Assembly: GCA_002399815.1 (NCBI GenBank)
Contig: DHEJ01000003.1
Coordinates: forward strand, 1-64,000
Direction: 5' to 3'
DNA length: 64,000 nt
Source of the DNA: Acholeplasmataceae bacterium UBA4853
Lineage (GTDB): Bacteria > Bacillota_I > Bacilli_A > Acholeplasmatales > Acholeplasmataceae
In this document: piece by piece, positions 40,976 through 50,867 of the stretch
Numbering within the stretch: position 1 is the stretch's first letter
How the letters are laid out: the number at the start of each line of letters is the position of its first letter
The notes under the pieces: model-generated
The model's input: only the letters and a program-made list of their open reading frames with translations
Told to the model about the DNA's origin: nothing
Database searches by the model: none
Translations under genes and position numbers: made by a program

Positions 40976-43900
40976 ATGGCTCTGAAGAAGAATGTATTAT
41001 TTGAACAACTAGATGTATTAAGAGATGAGATTAGAAAAGCTTATTTAGAGAAGTTTGGACAAACTGTTTTAGTCTGTTCAGATGATGCTTTAAAAGAAAT
41101 AGCACTTAAAAAACCATTATCATTATTTGACTTTCATGCAATATCTGGATTAGATCCAGATTTTACTGATTTATATGGAAATCAGTTTTTAAGCGTCATT
41201 ATTGAACATCAAAATAAGTATATTAAAACTGTCAAAGTATCTAAAAATGCATCAAAGGTACTACACCATTATAAAGATCGCTTAACCGATCTATCAAAAT
41301 CAAATGCGAATCTGTATTTAGGTCGATTGGATCAAATACATAGTTTTGACTTATCATTATTAGAAAATTATGATGTATTATATGATTTCTTATCGAATAA
41401 CCGCGTTAAAAACTTAAAATTACTGTTAAAAAATGAGTCTCAAGAGCGACATATTACTAAACTTTATCGTGAAGTGAATAAAACATTTAGAGAAAAAGGT
41501 AGTTATAACTTATATATTACATATCCTTATATTGAAGGTATTTTTAGTAAAGAAAAGTTTCCAATTAAAGCACCACTTTTATATTTTCCTGTAAAAATAG
41601 AACGTACACTTAAAACGTTTACGATTAAAAAAGATGATGAAAAAGATATCATGTTTAATCGTGATTTGATTCTTGCATCTTCCAAAATGGAAAAGAGTCA
41701 GCTCGATTTAGATATGCCAGTATTAAATGATTTTAGTTATAAGAATTTAAAAGAAGTGATCATACCTTACTATGAAAAATATGGTATTAAAATTGGTTAT
41801 GATACAGAAGATTTTAAGTTTATACCTTTTATGAATGAATTAAAGGAAGATTTTATCAAGAAGTCATTTAAAAACTTCAAACTAAAACCATACATCACCT
41901 TATCAAGATTTGAAATATATTCCTCAGCAATTCAAAAAGATATGGAAAAGATTCTTTCTAGTAATAAATATAATGATTTACTTGAAGGTCTAATTGATGA
42001 AACACATTTATTTGTCAAAGAAAAACAAGTCATTTATGAAACATTTGATGAAGCAATTGATGAACAAAAAATCTCTTATATTAATGATTTGAATTATTCT
42101 CAAGAAAAAGTTATTGATCTATTAAATAAAGAAAAGAAGATTGTTATATGGGGACCACCAGGTACTGGTAAGAGTCAAACAATTACATCTTTAATTGCAT
42201 CAGCAGTTTTAAAAGGCGAAAATGTTTTAGTCGTATCTGAAAAAAAGGTTGCTTTAGACGTTATTTACTCTAGACTTAAAAAAGCATCTAAATATGCAAT
42301 GTTTATCGATGATGTCGAAAATAAACAAGATTTCTATCATAAGTTAGGACGTTTCTTAGAACCTGAACCACTTGTTAGAACTTTAAATAATGATGTATAT
42401 CAACTTGAAGTTGAAGTTAAACGATTATTAAAGGATATGGATCAATCACTTGATCTTTTATATCATAAATCAGTAGAAAATATTCCTTTAAATGAGTTAT
42501 TCCATCGCTACATCAAAGATAAGGATTTAATTGAGAAACTAACACCACATGATATTTATCAGATGTTTCAAGAAACCTTTGGTAGTATGAGTTTTAGTTT
42601 TATCAATCAATTAGAAAAAAAGTTTGATACAGATCTTTTTTTAGAACGCATGCTAAACATTGATCAGATGATAACAAAGTATCCAATCTTAAAAAGGCTA
42701 GAAACTAAATTACCTAGAAGTCAAAAGATTTTATTAAATCAATTTACTGAGTCATGGGAAACATTTAAAGTAACCTTTAATAATCATGGTTTTTTTGGTA
42801 AAAGAAAATTAAAAGCTAATTTTATTAAAGAACATCAAGAAAAATTAGTGTTTCTTACTAAAAAGCCACATACATTAAATAAATATTTGAAACTTTTATT
42901 TAAAGATGAAACATTACATCAATATATTGTTTCTAATATGAACCAATTAGATAAATTAATTGATCAATATATGTCTTTATCAAAAGATGAGAAACGTTAT
43001 ATTAAAATGCTTTTTAATCATCCACTTGTTGGTCAGATAAAGGATATTCATAAATTAAGAAAGTACTTATTTGATGGTTATTATTCTGGTTTCTTGGAAA
43101 TATTTAAAGCAAATAATCAGAAATATTTATATATAATAGATGATTACCAAAAGAAGATGGAGACCTTAAAACGTGTTATGGATGAAAAGATGCATGTTGT
43201 GATGGAATCCTTTGAGATGGAACTTTATAAACATGCACTTAATTTTAATAATACAAAACGTATTATGGATATTAAACGAATTTTAGAAAGTCAACATAAA
43301 CCAAGTATTCAGTCATTTATTGAAATGTTTCAAGTGGAAATGATGAATCATGTCAGATTATGGATGATGACACCTGAAGTTGTTTCATCGGTCATGCCAT
43401 TAAGACATGGTATGTTTGACTTAGTGATTTTTGATGAGGCATCACAAATGTATGTTGAAAAAGGAATTCCAGCCATTTATAGAGCTAAAATAGTTGTAAT
43501 TGCAGGGGACCCTAAGCAACTTAGACCTTCCAGTTTAGGTAATGGACGAATTGATGATAGTGATGAACTTTTTGAAGATATGACGTTAAAAGATGTGAGT
43601 TTAGATGCGAAAAGTTTACTTGATTTAGCAAGATATAAATTTAAAGAGGCATTATTAAACTATCATTATCGTTCTAGATATGAAGAATTGATCGCATTTT
43701 CAAACCACGCATTTTATGATGCTAAACTGATTGTTTCACCAAATCAACACAGTAGTATAAAGCCACCTATTGAATATATCTATGTTAAAGATGCATATTT
43801 TGAAGATCGTAAAAACATTAAAGAAGCGGAACAAGTTGTTACACTCATTAAAAAGATATTTAATGAACGACAACACAATGAAAGCATTGGTGTCATTACA

Positions 43901-44683
43901 TTTAATAGTACTCAAAGAGATGCTATAGAAAATGAAATTGATAAGCAGTTATTTAAAAAAGGTGCATTTCAAAAACAATTCGAGCAAGAATTATTTAGAA
44001 AAGATCAAAATGAAGATACGTCGTTATTTGTTAAAAACATTGAAAATGTTCAAGGAGATGAAAGAGATATCATCATATTTTCTATGGGTTATGCTAAAAA
44101 CAATTCTGGAGCTTTAATGCGCCGTTTTGGATGGTTAAATCATGAGGGTGGACAAAATAGATTGAATGTTGCTATTACAAGAGCTAAACAAAAAATATAC
44201 TTTGTTTCCTCTTTATACCCAGAAGAATTTAAAGTAGATGATTTAACATCAAGTGGTCCTAAATTATTAAAAGACTTCATGAGATATTGTTACTTTGTAT
44301 CACATAAAAATGAAGTTATGACTAAAGAGGTTTTAAATCAACTTTATAGTAGTGAATCAAAAACCAAACAGAATTTATCTAATGCTATGATATTAGATTT
44401 AAAATCAAAATTAGAAAAAATGGGTTATCAAGTTGAAACATCGGTAGGGATTGGTCGTTATAAGATTAGTTTAGCAATTAAAGATCCTTTAAGTGATAGT
44501 TATAAATTAGGTATTATTCACGATTTTTCTGAATCAAACCTAAGTGCTAGAAGAGATTTACTGCATCAAGAAAAATATTTGCTTTCCAGAAATTGGTTGA
44601 TTTATAGATTGTTTGAATCGAATTGGTATACGAATCCAAATCAAGAATTAAAACATATTAAAGAACTATTAAAGGAGAAATAG
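40976..44683 (+). CDS. SF1 helicase with HRDC-like N-terminus and degenerate nuclease tail
   Basis: About 1235 residues. The N-terminus (about 5-75) looks like an HRDC domain (EIALKKPLSLFDFHAISGLD). Walker A is WGPPGTGKSQTI, Walker B VIFDEASQM, followed by AGDPKQLRPSS, NYHYRSRYEELI, ENVQGDERDIIIFSMGYA and NRLNVAITRAKQKIYF, all of the Upf1-like SF1 group. The last 110 residues match the MTES_1575-type PD-(D/E)xK fold, but the catalytic Asp and Glu positions read ISLAI and LGIIHD, so the nuclease looks dead. ATG 40976 has GAGGTGA upstream; ATG 40961 sits at the probable transcript start. Three more genes follow closely. DNA repair or defence are both possible. Confidence 0.8.
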   Translation: MALKKNVLFEQLDVLRDEIRKAYLEKFGQTVLVCSDDALKEIALKKPLSLFDFHAISGLDPDFTDLYGNQFLSVIIEHQNKYIKTVKVSKNASKVLHHYKDRLTDLSKSNANLYLGRLDQIHSFDLSLLENYDVLYDFLSNNRVKNLKLLLKNESQERHITKLYREVNKTFREKGSYNLYITYPYIEGIFSKEKFPIKAPLLYFPVKIERTLKTFTIKKDDEKDIMFNRDLILASSKMEKSQLDLDMPVLNDFSYKNLKEVIIPYYEKYGIKIGYDTEDFKFIPFMNELKEDFIKKSFKNFKLKPYITLSRFEIYSSAIQKDMEKILSSNKYNDLLEGLIDETHLFVKEKQVIYETFDEAIDEQKISYINDLNYSQEKVIDLLNKEKKIVIWGPPGTGKSQTITSLIASAVLKGENVLVVSEKKVALDVIYSRLKKASKYAMFIDDVENKQDFYHKLGRFLEPEPLVRTLNNDVYQLEVEVKRLLKDMDQSLDLLYHKSVENIPLNELFHRYIKDKDLIEKLTPHDIYQMFQETFGSMSFSFINQLEKKFDTDLFLERMLNIDQMITKYPILKRLETKLPRSQKILLNQFTESWETFKVTFNNHGFFGKRKLKANFIKEHQEKLVFLTKKPHTLNKYLKLLFKDETLHQYIVSNMNQLDKLIDQYMSLSKDEKRYIKMLFNHPLVGQIKDIHKLRKYLFDGYYSGFLEIFKANNQKYLYIIDDYQKKMETLKRVMDEKMHVVMESFEMELYKHALNFNNTKRIMDIKRILESQHKPSIQSFIEMFQVEMMNHVRLWMMTPEVVSSVMPLRHGMFDLVIFDEASQMYVEKGIPAIYRAKIVVIAGDPKQLRPSSLGNGRIDDSDELFEDMTLKDVSLDAKSLLDLARYKFKEALLNYHYRSRYEELIAFSNHAFYDAKLIVSPNQHSSIKPPIEYIYVKDAYFEDRKNIKEAEQVVTLIKKIFNERQHNESIGVITFNSTQRDAIENEIDKQLFKKGAFQKQFEQELFRKDQNEDTSLFVKNIENVQGDERDIIIFSMGYAKNNSGALMRRFGWLNHEGGQNRLNVAITRAKQKIYFVSSLYPEEFKVDDLTSSGPKLLKDFMRYCYFVSHKNEVMTKEVLNQLYSSESKTKQNLSNAMILDLKSKLEKMGYQVETSVGIGRYKISLAIKDPLSDSYKLGIIHDFSESNLSARRDLLHQEKYLLSRNWLIYRLFESNWYTNPNQELKHIKELLKEK

Positions 44684-44685
44684 AT

Positions 44686-45060
44686 TTGAGTAAAATAACA
44701 ACTATTGAAGCATTTTATGAGAGTATTACTGATGTAAATCATCAAAAAACAATTAAAGAAGTTGTTGATTGGATTTTAGTTACTTTTCCTAATTTAACTT
44801 TAGAAATCAAGTGGAACCAACCGTTCTTCGTATTGAGTGGAACATTTATTATAGCTTTTAGTGTTTCTAAAAATCACTTTGGTGTGGCACCGATGCAGGA
44901 AGTTAATACATATTTTAAAGATGAGATTATACTTTCTGGTTATGAAACAACAAGTAATATGTTTAGAATCAAGTTTAAAGAAGATGTGAATTATCATTTA
45001 TTAAAAAGAATTATTTTATATACAATAGATTTAAAAAAAGACCAGAAAAAATTCTGGTAA
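44686..45060 (+). CDS. DUF1801/YdhG-like small protein
   Basis: A 124-residue protein of the DUF1801 (YdhG/frataxin-like) group: TIEAFYESITDVNHQKTIKEVVDWI, then EIKWNQPFFVLSGTFIIAFSVSKNHFGVAP. Some members were proposed as iron chaperones. TTG 44686 is the start, with AAGGAGA about eight bases upstream and inside the end of the helicase gene; the gap to the helicase stop is 2 bp, so translation is coupled. Confidence 0.75.
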   Translation: MSKITTIEAFYESITDVNHQKTIKEVVDWILVTFPNLTLEIKWNQPFFVLSGTFIIAFSVSKNHFGVAPMQEVNTYFKDEIILSGYETTSNMFRIKFKEDVNYHLLKRIILYTIDLKKDQKKFW

Positions 45061-45087
45061 AAAAACTTATAAAAAAGAGGTTTATTT

Positions 45088-45381
45088 ATGCATCCTGTCA
45101 TCTTATATATATACATCATTGTTTGGGTGTTTATTTCACTCATCACTTATTTTTTATATGCTTTTGATAAGTATAAAGCATCAAAAAATCAATGGCGAAT
45201 TAAAGAAAAGACTTTGTTGATAGCAAGTTTCTTATTTGGTTCGATTGGTGGTTTAATGGGGTTATATATTGCAAGACATAAAACTAAGCACTGGTATTTT
45301 GTTGTAGTTAACTGGGTTAGTTTCATGATTCATTTATCAGTACTTATTTATCTATATACATTAGTAGGTGTACAATTATGA
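45088..45381 (+). CDS. DUF1294 membrane protein
   Basis: 97 residues with three membrane helices. YFLYAFDKYKASKNQWRIKEKTLLIASFLFGSIGG is a clear DUF1294 segment, and ARHKTKHWYFVV follows. The function is unknown. AAAGAGG precedes ATG 45088. The stop overlaps the next gene by 4 bp. Confidence 0.85.
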   Translation: MHPVILYIYIIVWVFISLITYFLYAFDKYKASKNQWRIKEKTLLIASFLFGSIGGLMGLYIARHKTKHWYFVVVNWVSFMIHLSVLIYLYTLVGVQL

Positions 45382-46109
45382 AAACTATGATTAGTTTATC
45401 CAGTAAGAATTACGCAGAATTAACTTACATAAATGATTCGAAAAAAGATTTAATGATTATTTATCCTGGTGGTGGTTATGAATATACTTCACTAAGAGAA
45501 GCTGAGGTAGTAGCAAAAGAATTTAGACTTGAAGGATTTCATAGTCTCGTTTACTATTACCGTGAAACTAAACTACTATATCCAGATACTATGTTAGAAG
45601 TTTATGAATTACTGAGTAAACTTAAGGCATTACCTAATATAGGACGTTTATTTGTTTGTGGGTTTTCTGCTGGTGGGCACTTAGCATTACATAGTTTGAT
45701 TAAATATAAAAACTTCTTTTCTGGAGCTATCTTAAGTTATCCGGTTATTAGTAATGATAAAGATGCTATTCATCAAGGTTCATTTGATAAATTACTAGGA
45801 CCAAACCTTCAATATAAAGATGAGGTTTCACTAGAAAAGATCATTACTAGAAAACTGCCACCAATTTTTATTTGGCATACAAAATCTGATCAAGCAGTCC
45901 CTGTAAGTAATGCATATAAGCTAGTATCCAAGTTAGAACAAACAAAAACACCTTACGAATTATTACTATTTGAAGATGGACCTCATGGATTATCTTTAGC
46001 CACTAAAGAAGTTACTTTCCCTGATGTCGATCCGCTTGTTTATGAACAAAAATATCAAGAAATAGCTACTTGGTTTAAAAAAGCGGTAAGTTTCATTAAA
46101 AATATTTAA
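45378..46109 (+). CDS. Alpha/beta hydrolase (esterase/lipase-like)
   Basis: A 243-residue protein of the hormone-sensitive-lipase-like group. The oxyanion loop PGGGYEYTS stands in for HGGG, the nucleophile Ser lies in GFSAGGHLA, the acid is in HTKSDQAVP and the base in DGPHGLSLA. No signal peptide, so the enzyme is cytosolic. It overlaps the DUF1294 gene by 4 bp. The substrate is probably a short acyl ester or acetylated sugar. Confidence 0.85.
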   Translation: MKTMISLSSKNYAELTYINDSKKDLMIIYPGGGYEYTSLREAEVVAKEFRLEGFHSLVYYYRETKLLYPDTMLEVYELLSKLKALPNIGRLFVCGFSAGGHLALHSLIKYKNFFSGAILSYPVISNDKDAIHQGSFDKLLGPNLQYKDEVSLEKIITRKLPPIFIWHTKSDQAVPVSNAYKLVSKLEQTKTPYELLLFEDGPHGLSLATKEVTFPDVDPLVYEQKYQEIATWFKKAVSFIKNI

Positions 46110-46213
46110 GATATGTACCTTTTTTATCAAAATATTGATTTTTAAACCCATTTTTGTTGGATTTTCATTAAAAAATAGTAAAATGATATTAAAGAGTAAA
46201 AGGGGGATTTAAA

Positions 46214-46822
46214 ATGTTTGGACCAGATATATCGTTATGGATGACAGAATGGGTTATTATTGGTGGTGGTGTTTTACTTTTAGTGATTTTAATCATGTTA
46301 ATGTTAAAACCTAAGAAAAAAACATTGGTAAAACCAAGTAATACTCAAACAAGTAAACCAGTAAGTTCAAGTAGTGTGAATCAAGCTCCAGTTAAACCAG
46401 ACAAAGAAGTAATAGCTGTAAAAACTGAAGCAAAGGCTGTTGAACAAAAAACAGTTAAATCTGAGGAACAAGCAGTTGTTCCTGAAAAACAAGAAACAAC
46501 GACTAAAGCACCTGAAGTTAAAGCTGTTAAAGAAGAAAAAGTTGTTGAAGTTGCTAAAAAGGAACCTGAAACAGTAGAAAAGACTGCTGAAAAAGTTGCT
46601 AAACCTGCGAAGTATCATATTTCTCAAAATAAAGATACTGATGCAACCCATGCAAATGAATGGCGTGTGCGAAAAGAGGGTTCTAGTAAAACCATCAAAT
46701 ATTTTAATACACAAAAAGAAGCAATTGAATTTGCTGAAAAACTTGCTGAGAATCAAGATTCATCCATTGTAATTCATAAAAAAGATGGATCAATTAGAAA
46801 ACAAAACTACACGAAAAAATGA
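46214..46822 (+). CDS. Single-pass membrane protein with DUF2188 domain
   Basis: A 202-residue protein. One membrane helix at about 11-33 (VIIGGGVLLLVILIMLML), then a long Lys/Glu/Val-rich low-complexity linker (about 35-135), then a DUF2188 domain (KYHISQNKDTDATHANEWRVRKEG, then YFNTQKEAIEFAEKLAEN). The domain resembles small dsRNA- or nucleic-acid-binding folds, but its role is unknown. The linker resembles a cell-surface or cytosolic stalk. A strong terminator follows. Confidence 0.8.
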   Translation: MFGPDISLWMTEWVIIGGGVLLLVILIMLMLKPKKKTLVKPSNTQTSKPVSSSSVNQAPVKPDKEVIAVKTEAKAVEQKTVKSEEQAVVPEKQETTTKAPEVKAVKEEKVVEVAKKEPETVEKTAEKVAKPAKYHISQNKDTDATHANEWRVRKEGSSKTIKYFNTQKEAIEFAEKLAENQDSSIVIHKKDGSIRKQNYTKK

Positions 46823-46829
46823 TTTTTAT

Positions 46830-46852
46830 AACCTCCTTAGGGAGGTTTTTTT
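46830..46852 (+). terminator. Rho-independent terminator
   Basis: AACCTCC (46830-46836), loop TTAG, GGAGGTT (46841-46847), then a T-run. Confidence 0.92.
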
Positions 46853-46909
46853 CTTTTATGATACAATAATATAGTGTGACATAACTATTTAAGAAAGATG
46901 AGTAATTAG

Positions 46910-47692
46910 ATGAACAACAATCAAAAATTAATGAGATTAGGCGATATAATTTATGCATTTGACTCTGATGAAAGTTTTAGTCATTTAAAATTAACTGGTA
47001 GCTCAGCATTTCAGTTTTTAATTCCTAATATGACGTATGTAAATACGGATTTATCCTTCGATTTACATTCAAATTTAAGTATTTCTGAATTGAATCATTT
47101 ACGTAGTCATATTGTAAGTAACTTACCAAAAATACTTCAAAAAAAGAACTTTTCATTGGATTTAAAGAAAAGTAAAATAACTACATATGAAGATATGTTT
47201 GTGGTTAAAGATGATCAATATAAAATGAATTTTACGCTTAGATTTGATTATTTAAATAGAGTACATATTTTAAATCCTGAATACTATGCACGAAAAGATG
47301 AGATATTTTTAGATCTACATATCAATGCATTATCCATGCTAGAAAATTATGCAAGATATTTTATAGAAGTTATGTATGATGGTATGGATACAACCATATT
47401 AGATGAGATTATTAAGGCTAAAAAGATTCTGCCACAACAATATCCATTCATTCGTAAAATCATGTGCTTCTATGAGTCCCTTCAAAAAGATTTTAAAAAG
47501 CATAAATTAGATCCTAAATATGATGAGTTATTTAATATCCTTACAACCTATTCAGCAAATGAACTAGAATATATTAAAGCATTTGAGCAAGGGTTATATA
47601 AGCCTGAATTATTACTAGGAGAAACACTTTCAAAATCGATCCAAAAACATCCCAAAGCACTACAAATCGCTAAATCGAGGTTAAAATATTGA
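46910..47692 (+). CDS. Hypothetical protein, possible remote nucleotidyltransferase
   Basis: A 260-residue protein not recognised with certainty. The order LTGSSAFQFLIPN then NTDLSFDL is like the GS/GG...D-x-D core of AbiEii/AbiGii-type nucleotidyltransferases, and the later LDLHINALSMLENYARYFI would fit the family's helical part. The match is weak and could be chance. It is followed, with a 4-bp overlap, by a luciferase-like oxidoreductase. Confidence 0.55.
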   Translation: MNNNQKLMRLGDIIYAFDSDESFSHLKLTGSSAFQFLIPNMTYVNTDLSFDLHSNLSISELNHLRSHIVSNLPKILQKKNFSLDLKKSKITTYEDMFVVKDDQYKMNFTLRFDYLNRVHILNPEYYARKDEIFLDLHINALSMLENYARYFIEVMYDGMDTTILDEIIKAKKILPQQYPFIRKIMCFYESLQKDFKKHKLDPKYDELFNILTTYSANELEYIKAFEQGLYKPELLLGETLSKSIQKHPKALQIAKSRLKY

Positions 47693-48732
47693 AAAAATTT
47701 ACATTTGGATTAACTACATTTCTTGAATCAGGTGTTGATGAAGCAAGTGGTATGATTTCCCATGAAGAAAGATTGAATCAAGCAATTGATGAAATCGTAT
47801 TAGCTGATCAAGTTGGATTAGATTTTTATGGTATTGGTGAGCATCATCGATATGAATATGCAGCATCTGCACCGGAAATCATTTTAGCTGCAGCTGCAAA
47901 ATTAACAAAACATATCGGGTTAGGAAGTGCAGTAACTGTCTTATCAAGTGCTGACCCTGTCAGAGTGTATGAATCGTTTGCAACACTTGATTTACTAAGT
48001 GGTGGTAGAGCAGAAATTATGGCAGGTAGAGGTTCTTTTATTGAATCATTTCCTTTATTTGGTTATGAACTTGATGATTATCAAACATTATTTACTGAAA
48101 AATTAGATTTTTTACTTAAGATTAGAGAAGATGCCCATGTGAAGTGGCAAGGAGGAAAGCATACACAAAGATTAGATGGTAATGGTGTTTATCCAAGAAG
48201 TAAACAAGACAAACTAAAAGTAAGTATTGCTGTTGGTGGTACACAAGCATCAATTGTTCGAGCAGCAAAACTTGGTTTACCTATGGTACTTGCAATTATT
48301 GGTGGAAATCCTATAAGATTTAAACCTTTGGTTGATTTATATAAACATTATTACTTAGAGGCAGGACATGATGAAGCTTTAATGGAAATCGGTATACATG
48401 CTCATGGTATGATTACAGATCAAAACCCAAGTGATTTAATTGAAAGATATTTTATTCCACATCATGCTAGTTTTAAAAAGATTGGTCAAGAGCGTGGTTG
48501 GCAAGAAAAATCTAAACAAGAATATTTAGATAATATTAAATATGGACCACTCTTTGTTGGTGGTGTTGAAGAAGTTACACATAGAATCTTAAAAACCATA
48601 GAAGGATTAGGGATTAATCGATTTTTACTGCATACACCAGGTGCTTTAATGCCTCATGAAGACGTATTAAAAACAATAGAATTATTTGGAACTAAAGTTG
48701 TTCCGGTTTTAAAAGAAAAACTGCAAAAATAG
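47689..48732 (+). CDS. LLM-class flavin-dependent oxidoreductase
   Basis: A 347-residue luciferase-like monooxygenase. FGLTTFLESG at the N-terminus, GLDFYGIGEHHRYEYAASAPEIILAAAA, the substrate loop GSAVTVLSSADPVRVYESFATLDLLSGGRAEIMAGRGS, and VGGTQASIVRAAKLGLP are classic. It uses FMNH2 on an unknown substrate. TTG 47689 overlaps the stop of the previous gene by 4 bp and is the only start giving the normal N-terminus. Confidence 0.9.
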   Translation: MKKFTFGLTTFLESGVDEASGMISHEERLNQAIDEIVLADQVGLDFYGIGEHHRYEYAASAPEIILAAAAKLTKHIGLGSAVTVLSSADPVRVYESFATLDLLSGGRAEIMAGRGSFIESFPLFGYELDDYQTLFTEKLDFLLKIREDAHVKWQGGKHTQRLDGNGVYPRSKQDKLKVSIAVGGTQASIVRAAKLGLPMVLAIIGGNPIRFKPLVDLYKHYYLEAGHDEALMEIGIHAHGMITDQNPSDLIERYFIPHHASFKKIGQERGWQEKSKQEYLDNIKYGPLFVGGVEEVTHRILKTIEGLGINRFLLHTPGALMPHEDVLKTIELFGTKVVPVLKEKLQK

Positions 48733-48752
48733 AGGTTTAAAAATAAAGTTAT

Positions 48753-50051
48753 ATGGCATTAATCATATTTTCATTAACACTTTTTTTAATGATGCTTTCA
48801 CTCATATTTGTACCAAAGATTTACCTATTTAAAACGCACTTTAATACACATTGGATGATTGTATTATTTGGTGCTTTAATGATGCTTTTATTCAATCAAG
48901 TATCTTTAAATGAAGTGTTTAATTTAATGTTTTCTGATCAAGCGATGAATCCGATTAAACTTATTACATTATTTATCTTTCTAACGGTTATTTCATTATT
49001 TTTAGATGAAATAGGATTTTTTAAATGGTTTGCATATAAGTTTATTAATAAATCTAGTGGTAAACAATGGAAAGTATTTATTTCAATTTATGTTTTAACA
49101 TCAATTTTAACTGTATTTACTTCAAATGATATTATTATTTTAACTTTAACACCTTTAATTATCTACTTTTCTAAGAATGTAAAGATTAATCCCTTACCTT
49201 ATTTATTTGGTGTTTTAACAGCTGCAAATACTTGGAGTATTATGCTTGTTATTGGTAATCCAACCAATATTTATTTAGCAAGTGCACTTGGTGTTGATTT
49301 TATGACATATTTAGGTGTTATGTGGTTACCTGGTTTAGTTGCTGGAGTAAGTGGTTTCTTAATGATTTCATTCATCTTTAAAAAACAACTTTCTAAAGAA
49401 ATTGGTACTGTTGAAGGTTCGGTTGTTTTAAAAGAACCATTACTAGTTATTTTAGGTATTATCCATTTGTTTTTATGTATCGTTTTAATGGCAATTTCTA
49501 ATTATATTCAATTAGAGATGTGGTTAATTACAGTTGTCATTGCAGTTTCAATTACGGTTATGGGAACCCTATATTTAGTGATTAAAAAATTGCCATTGAG
49601 TCCAATTATTTTAACGTATCAAAAAGCACCATGGTCATTTATTCCAATGATTTTAGGTATGTTTATTTTAATTATTGGTATTACTAATCAAGGTGTTACA
49701 CAGTCTATTGGAGAGTTTTTAAATCTCTTTGATCCGATTTATGGATATGGGGTATCTGCACATATAATCAGTAATCTTACCAATAATCAACCAATGAGTA
49801 TGTTATATGCTCAAATATTATCGAATCAAACTGTTAATCTTCAATTGTATCAAAGAATGTATGCAAGTATTATAGGTTCTAATACCGGAGTTCTTTTAAC
49901 ACCATTTGGAGCACTTGCCGGGTTAATGTGGTTTGAAATGCTTAAAAAGTTTAAAGTTGATCTTGATTTTTTAAAGTATATTAAAGTTATGTTACCTACC
50001 GGTTTAATTGTTTTAGGTTTAACGCTTTTAACACTAAGTTTTATGATTTAG
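48753..50051 (+). CDS. ArsB/SLC13-type permease
   Basis: A 432-residue membrane protein with about 11-12 helices of the ion-transporter superfamily. SNDIIILTLTPLIIYF and the asparagine-rich loop VIGNPTNIYLASALG match ArsB and related SLC13 permeases; the second half has ISNLTNNQPMSMLYA and GSNTGVLLTPFGALAGLMW. It might export arsenite or carry dicarboxylates; no ars regulator or arsenate reductase is near. The Shine-Dalgarno is weak (GAGGT about 15 bases before ATG 48753). Confidence 0.82.
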   Translation: MALIIFSLTLFLMMLSLIFVPKIYLFKTHFNTHWMIVLFGALMMLLFNQVSLNEVFNLMFSDQAMNPIKLITLFIFLTVISLFLDEIGFFKWFAYKFINKSSGKQWKVFISIYVLTSILTVFTSNDIIILTLTPLIIYFSKNVKINPLPYLFGVLTAANTWSIMLVIGNPTNIYLASALGVDFMTYLGVMWLPGLVAGVSGFLMISFIFKKQLSKEIGTVEGSVVLKEPLLVILGIIHLFLCIVLMAISNYIQLEMWLITVVIAVSITVMGTLYLVIKKLPLSPIILTYQKAPWSFIPMILGMFILIIGITNQGVTQSIGEFLNLFDPIYGYGVSAHIISNLTNNQPMSMLYAQILSNQTVNLQLYQRMYASIIGSNTGVLLTPFGALAGLMWFEMLKKFKVDLDFLKYIKVMLPTGLIVLGLTLLTLSFMI

Positions 50052-50085
50052 TATGATAAAATACAGTTAAAGGTGGGTGATTAGT

Positions 50086-50718
50086 ATGAAGATAGCCATA
50101 ATTGGTGCTTCTGGATTTGTTGGTAGAGCAATTGTTAAAGAGACGTTAAATGCAAAACATTTTGTATTAGCTATCTCAAGATCTGGTAAGTTTGATAATG
50201 ATCCAAATTTAGTTAGTTTACATTGTGATATATTTAATGAAACAGATTTATACGAGTCACTAAAAAATGTGGATGTAGTCATTTCTGCATATAATTCAGG
50301 TTGGAGTAATCCTAATTTATATAATGAGTTTATTGAAGGTAATAAACATATCATCAATGTAATTAAAAAATTAAATAAAAGAATAATTATTGTTGGTGGT
50401 GCGTCCAGTTTATTACTATCAAACAATGAACCTTTAATGTCTCAAATGGCACCTGATTGGAAAGAAAAGGTTAAGGGTGCATTTGACTTACTGTTCATGC
50501 TTAGAAAAGATGAATCTTTCTTATGGACATTTGTTTCTCCTGCAACTGAAATTTTACCACTTGAAATACATGAGAAGTATAATGTTGGTGGAGATTATGT
50601 ACTTTATAATGCAAAAGGAAAATCACAAATTACGGTTGCTGATTTAGCACATTTTATCGTTCATAGAGCAATCCATGATAATAACATCCATAAGCGTTTA
50701 ACACTTTGTAACATCTAA
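50086..50718 (+). CDS. NAD(P)-binding SDR-like protein (NmrA/YwnB type)
   Basis: A 210-residue atypical SDR. The nucleotide loop is IGASGFVGRAIV, and NVDVVISAYN, RIIIVGGASSLL and FVSPATEILP are typical of small NAD(P)H-binding reductases. The catalytic Tyr-Lys pair is not evident, so it may bind NADPH as a sensor. ATG 50086 is nine bases after AAAGGTGG; the GTG at 50077 is too close. Confidence 0.78.
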   Translation: MKIAIIGASGFVGRAIVKETLNAKHFVLAISRSGKFDNDPNLVSLHCDIFNETDLYESLKNVDVVISAYNSGWSNPNLYNEFIEGNKHIINVIKKLNKRIIIVGGASSLLLSNNEPLMSQMAPDWKEKVKGAFDLLFMLRKDESFLWTFVSPATEILPLEIHEKYNVGGDYVLYNAKGKSQITVADLAHFIVHRAIHDNNIHKRLTLCNI

Positions 50719-50731
50719 ATAAAATAAATAT

Positions 50732-50775
50732 AAGCACTGACTTCAAATTTGAAATTTTAAGTTAGTGCTTTTTTA
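50732..50775 (+). terminator. Rho-independent terminator
   Basis: AAGCACTGACTT (50732-50743) pairs with AAGTTAGTGCTT (50759-50770), then a T-run. Confidence 0.88.
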
Positions 50776-50867
50776 TATATTCGACTTATTTAAGTGACAT
50801 TTTATAAATAAACACATATAAATACTTCAAATCTCATTATTTTCGATAATTAATTATGAAACATATA

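Noticed and set aside
46367..46756. Minus-strand ORF of 129 codons rich in Phe/Ser/Cys
   Set aside because: It is the antisense of the Lys/Glu-rich linker of the DUF2188 gene; no start signal or family.
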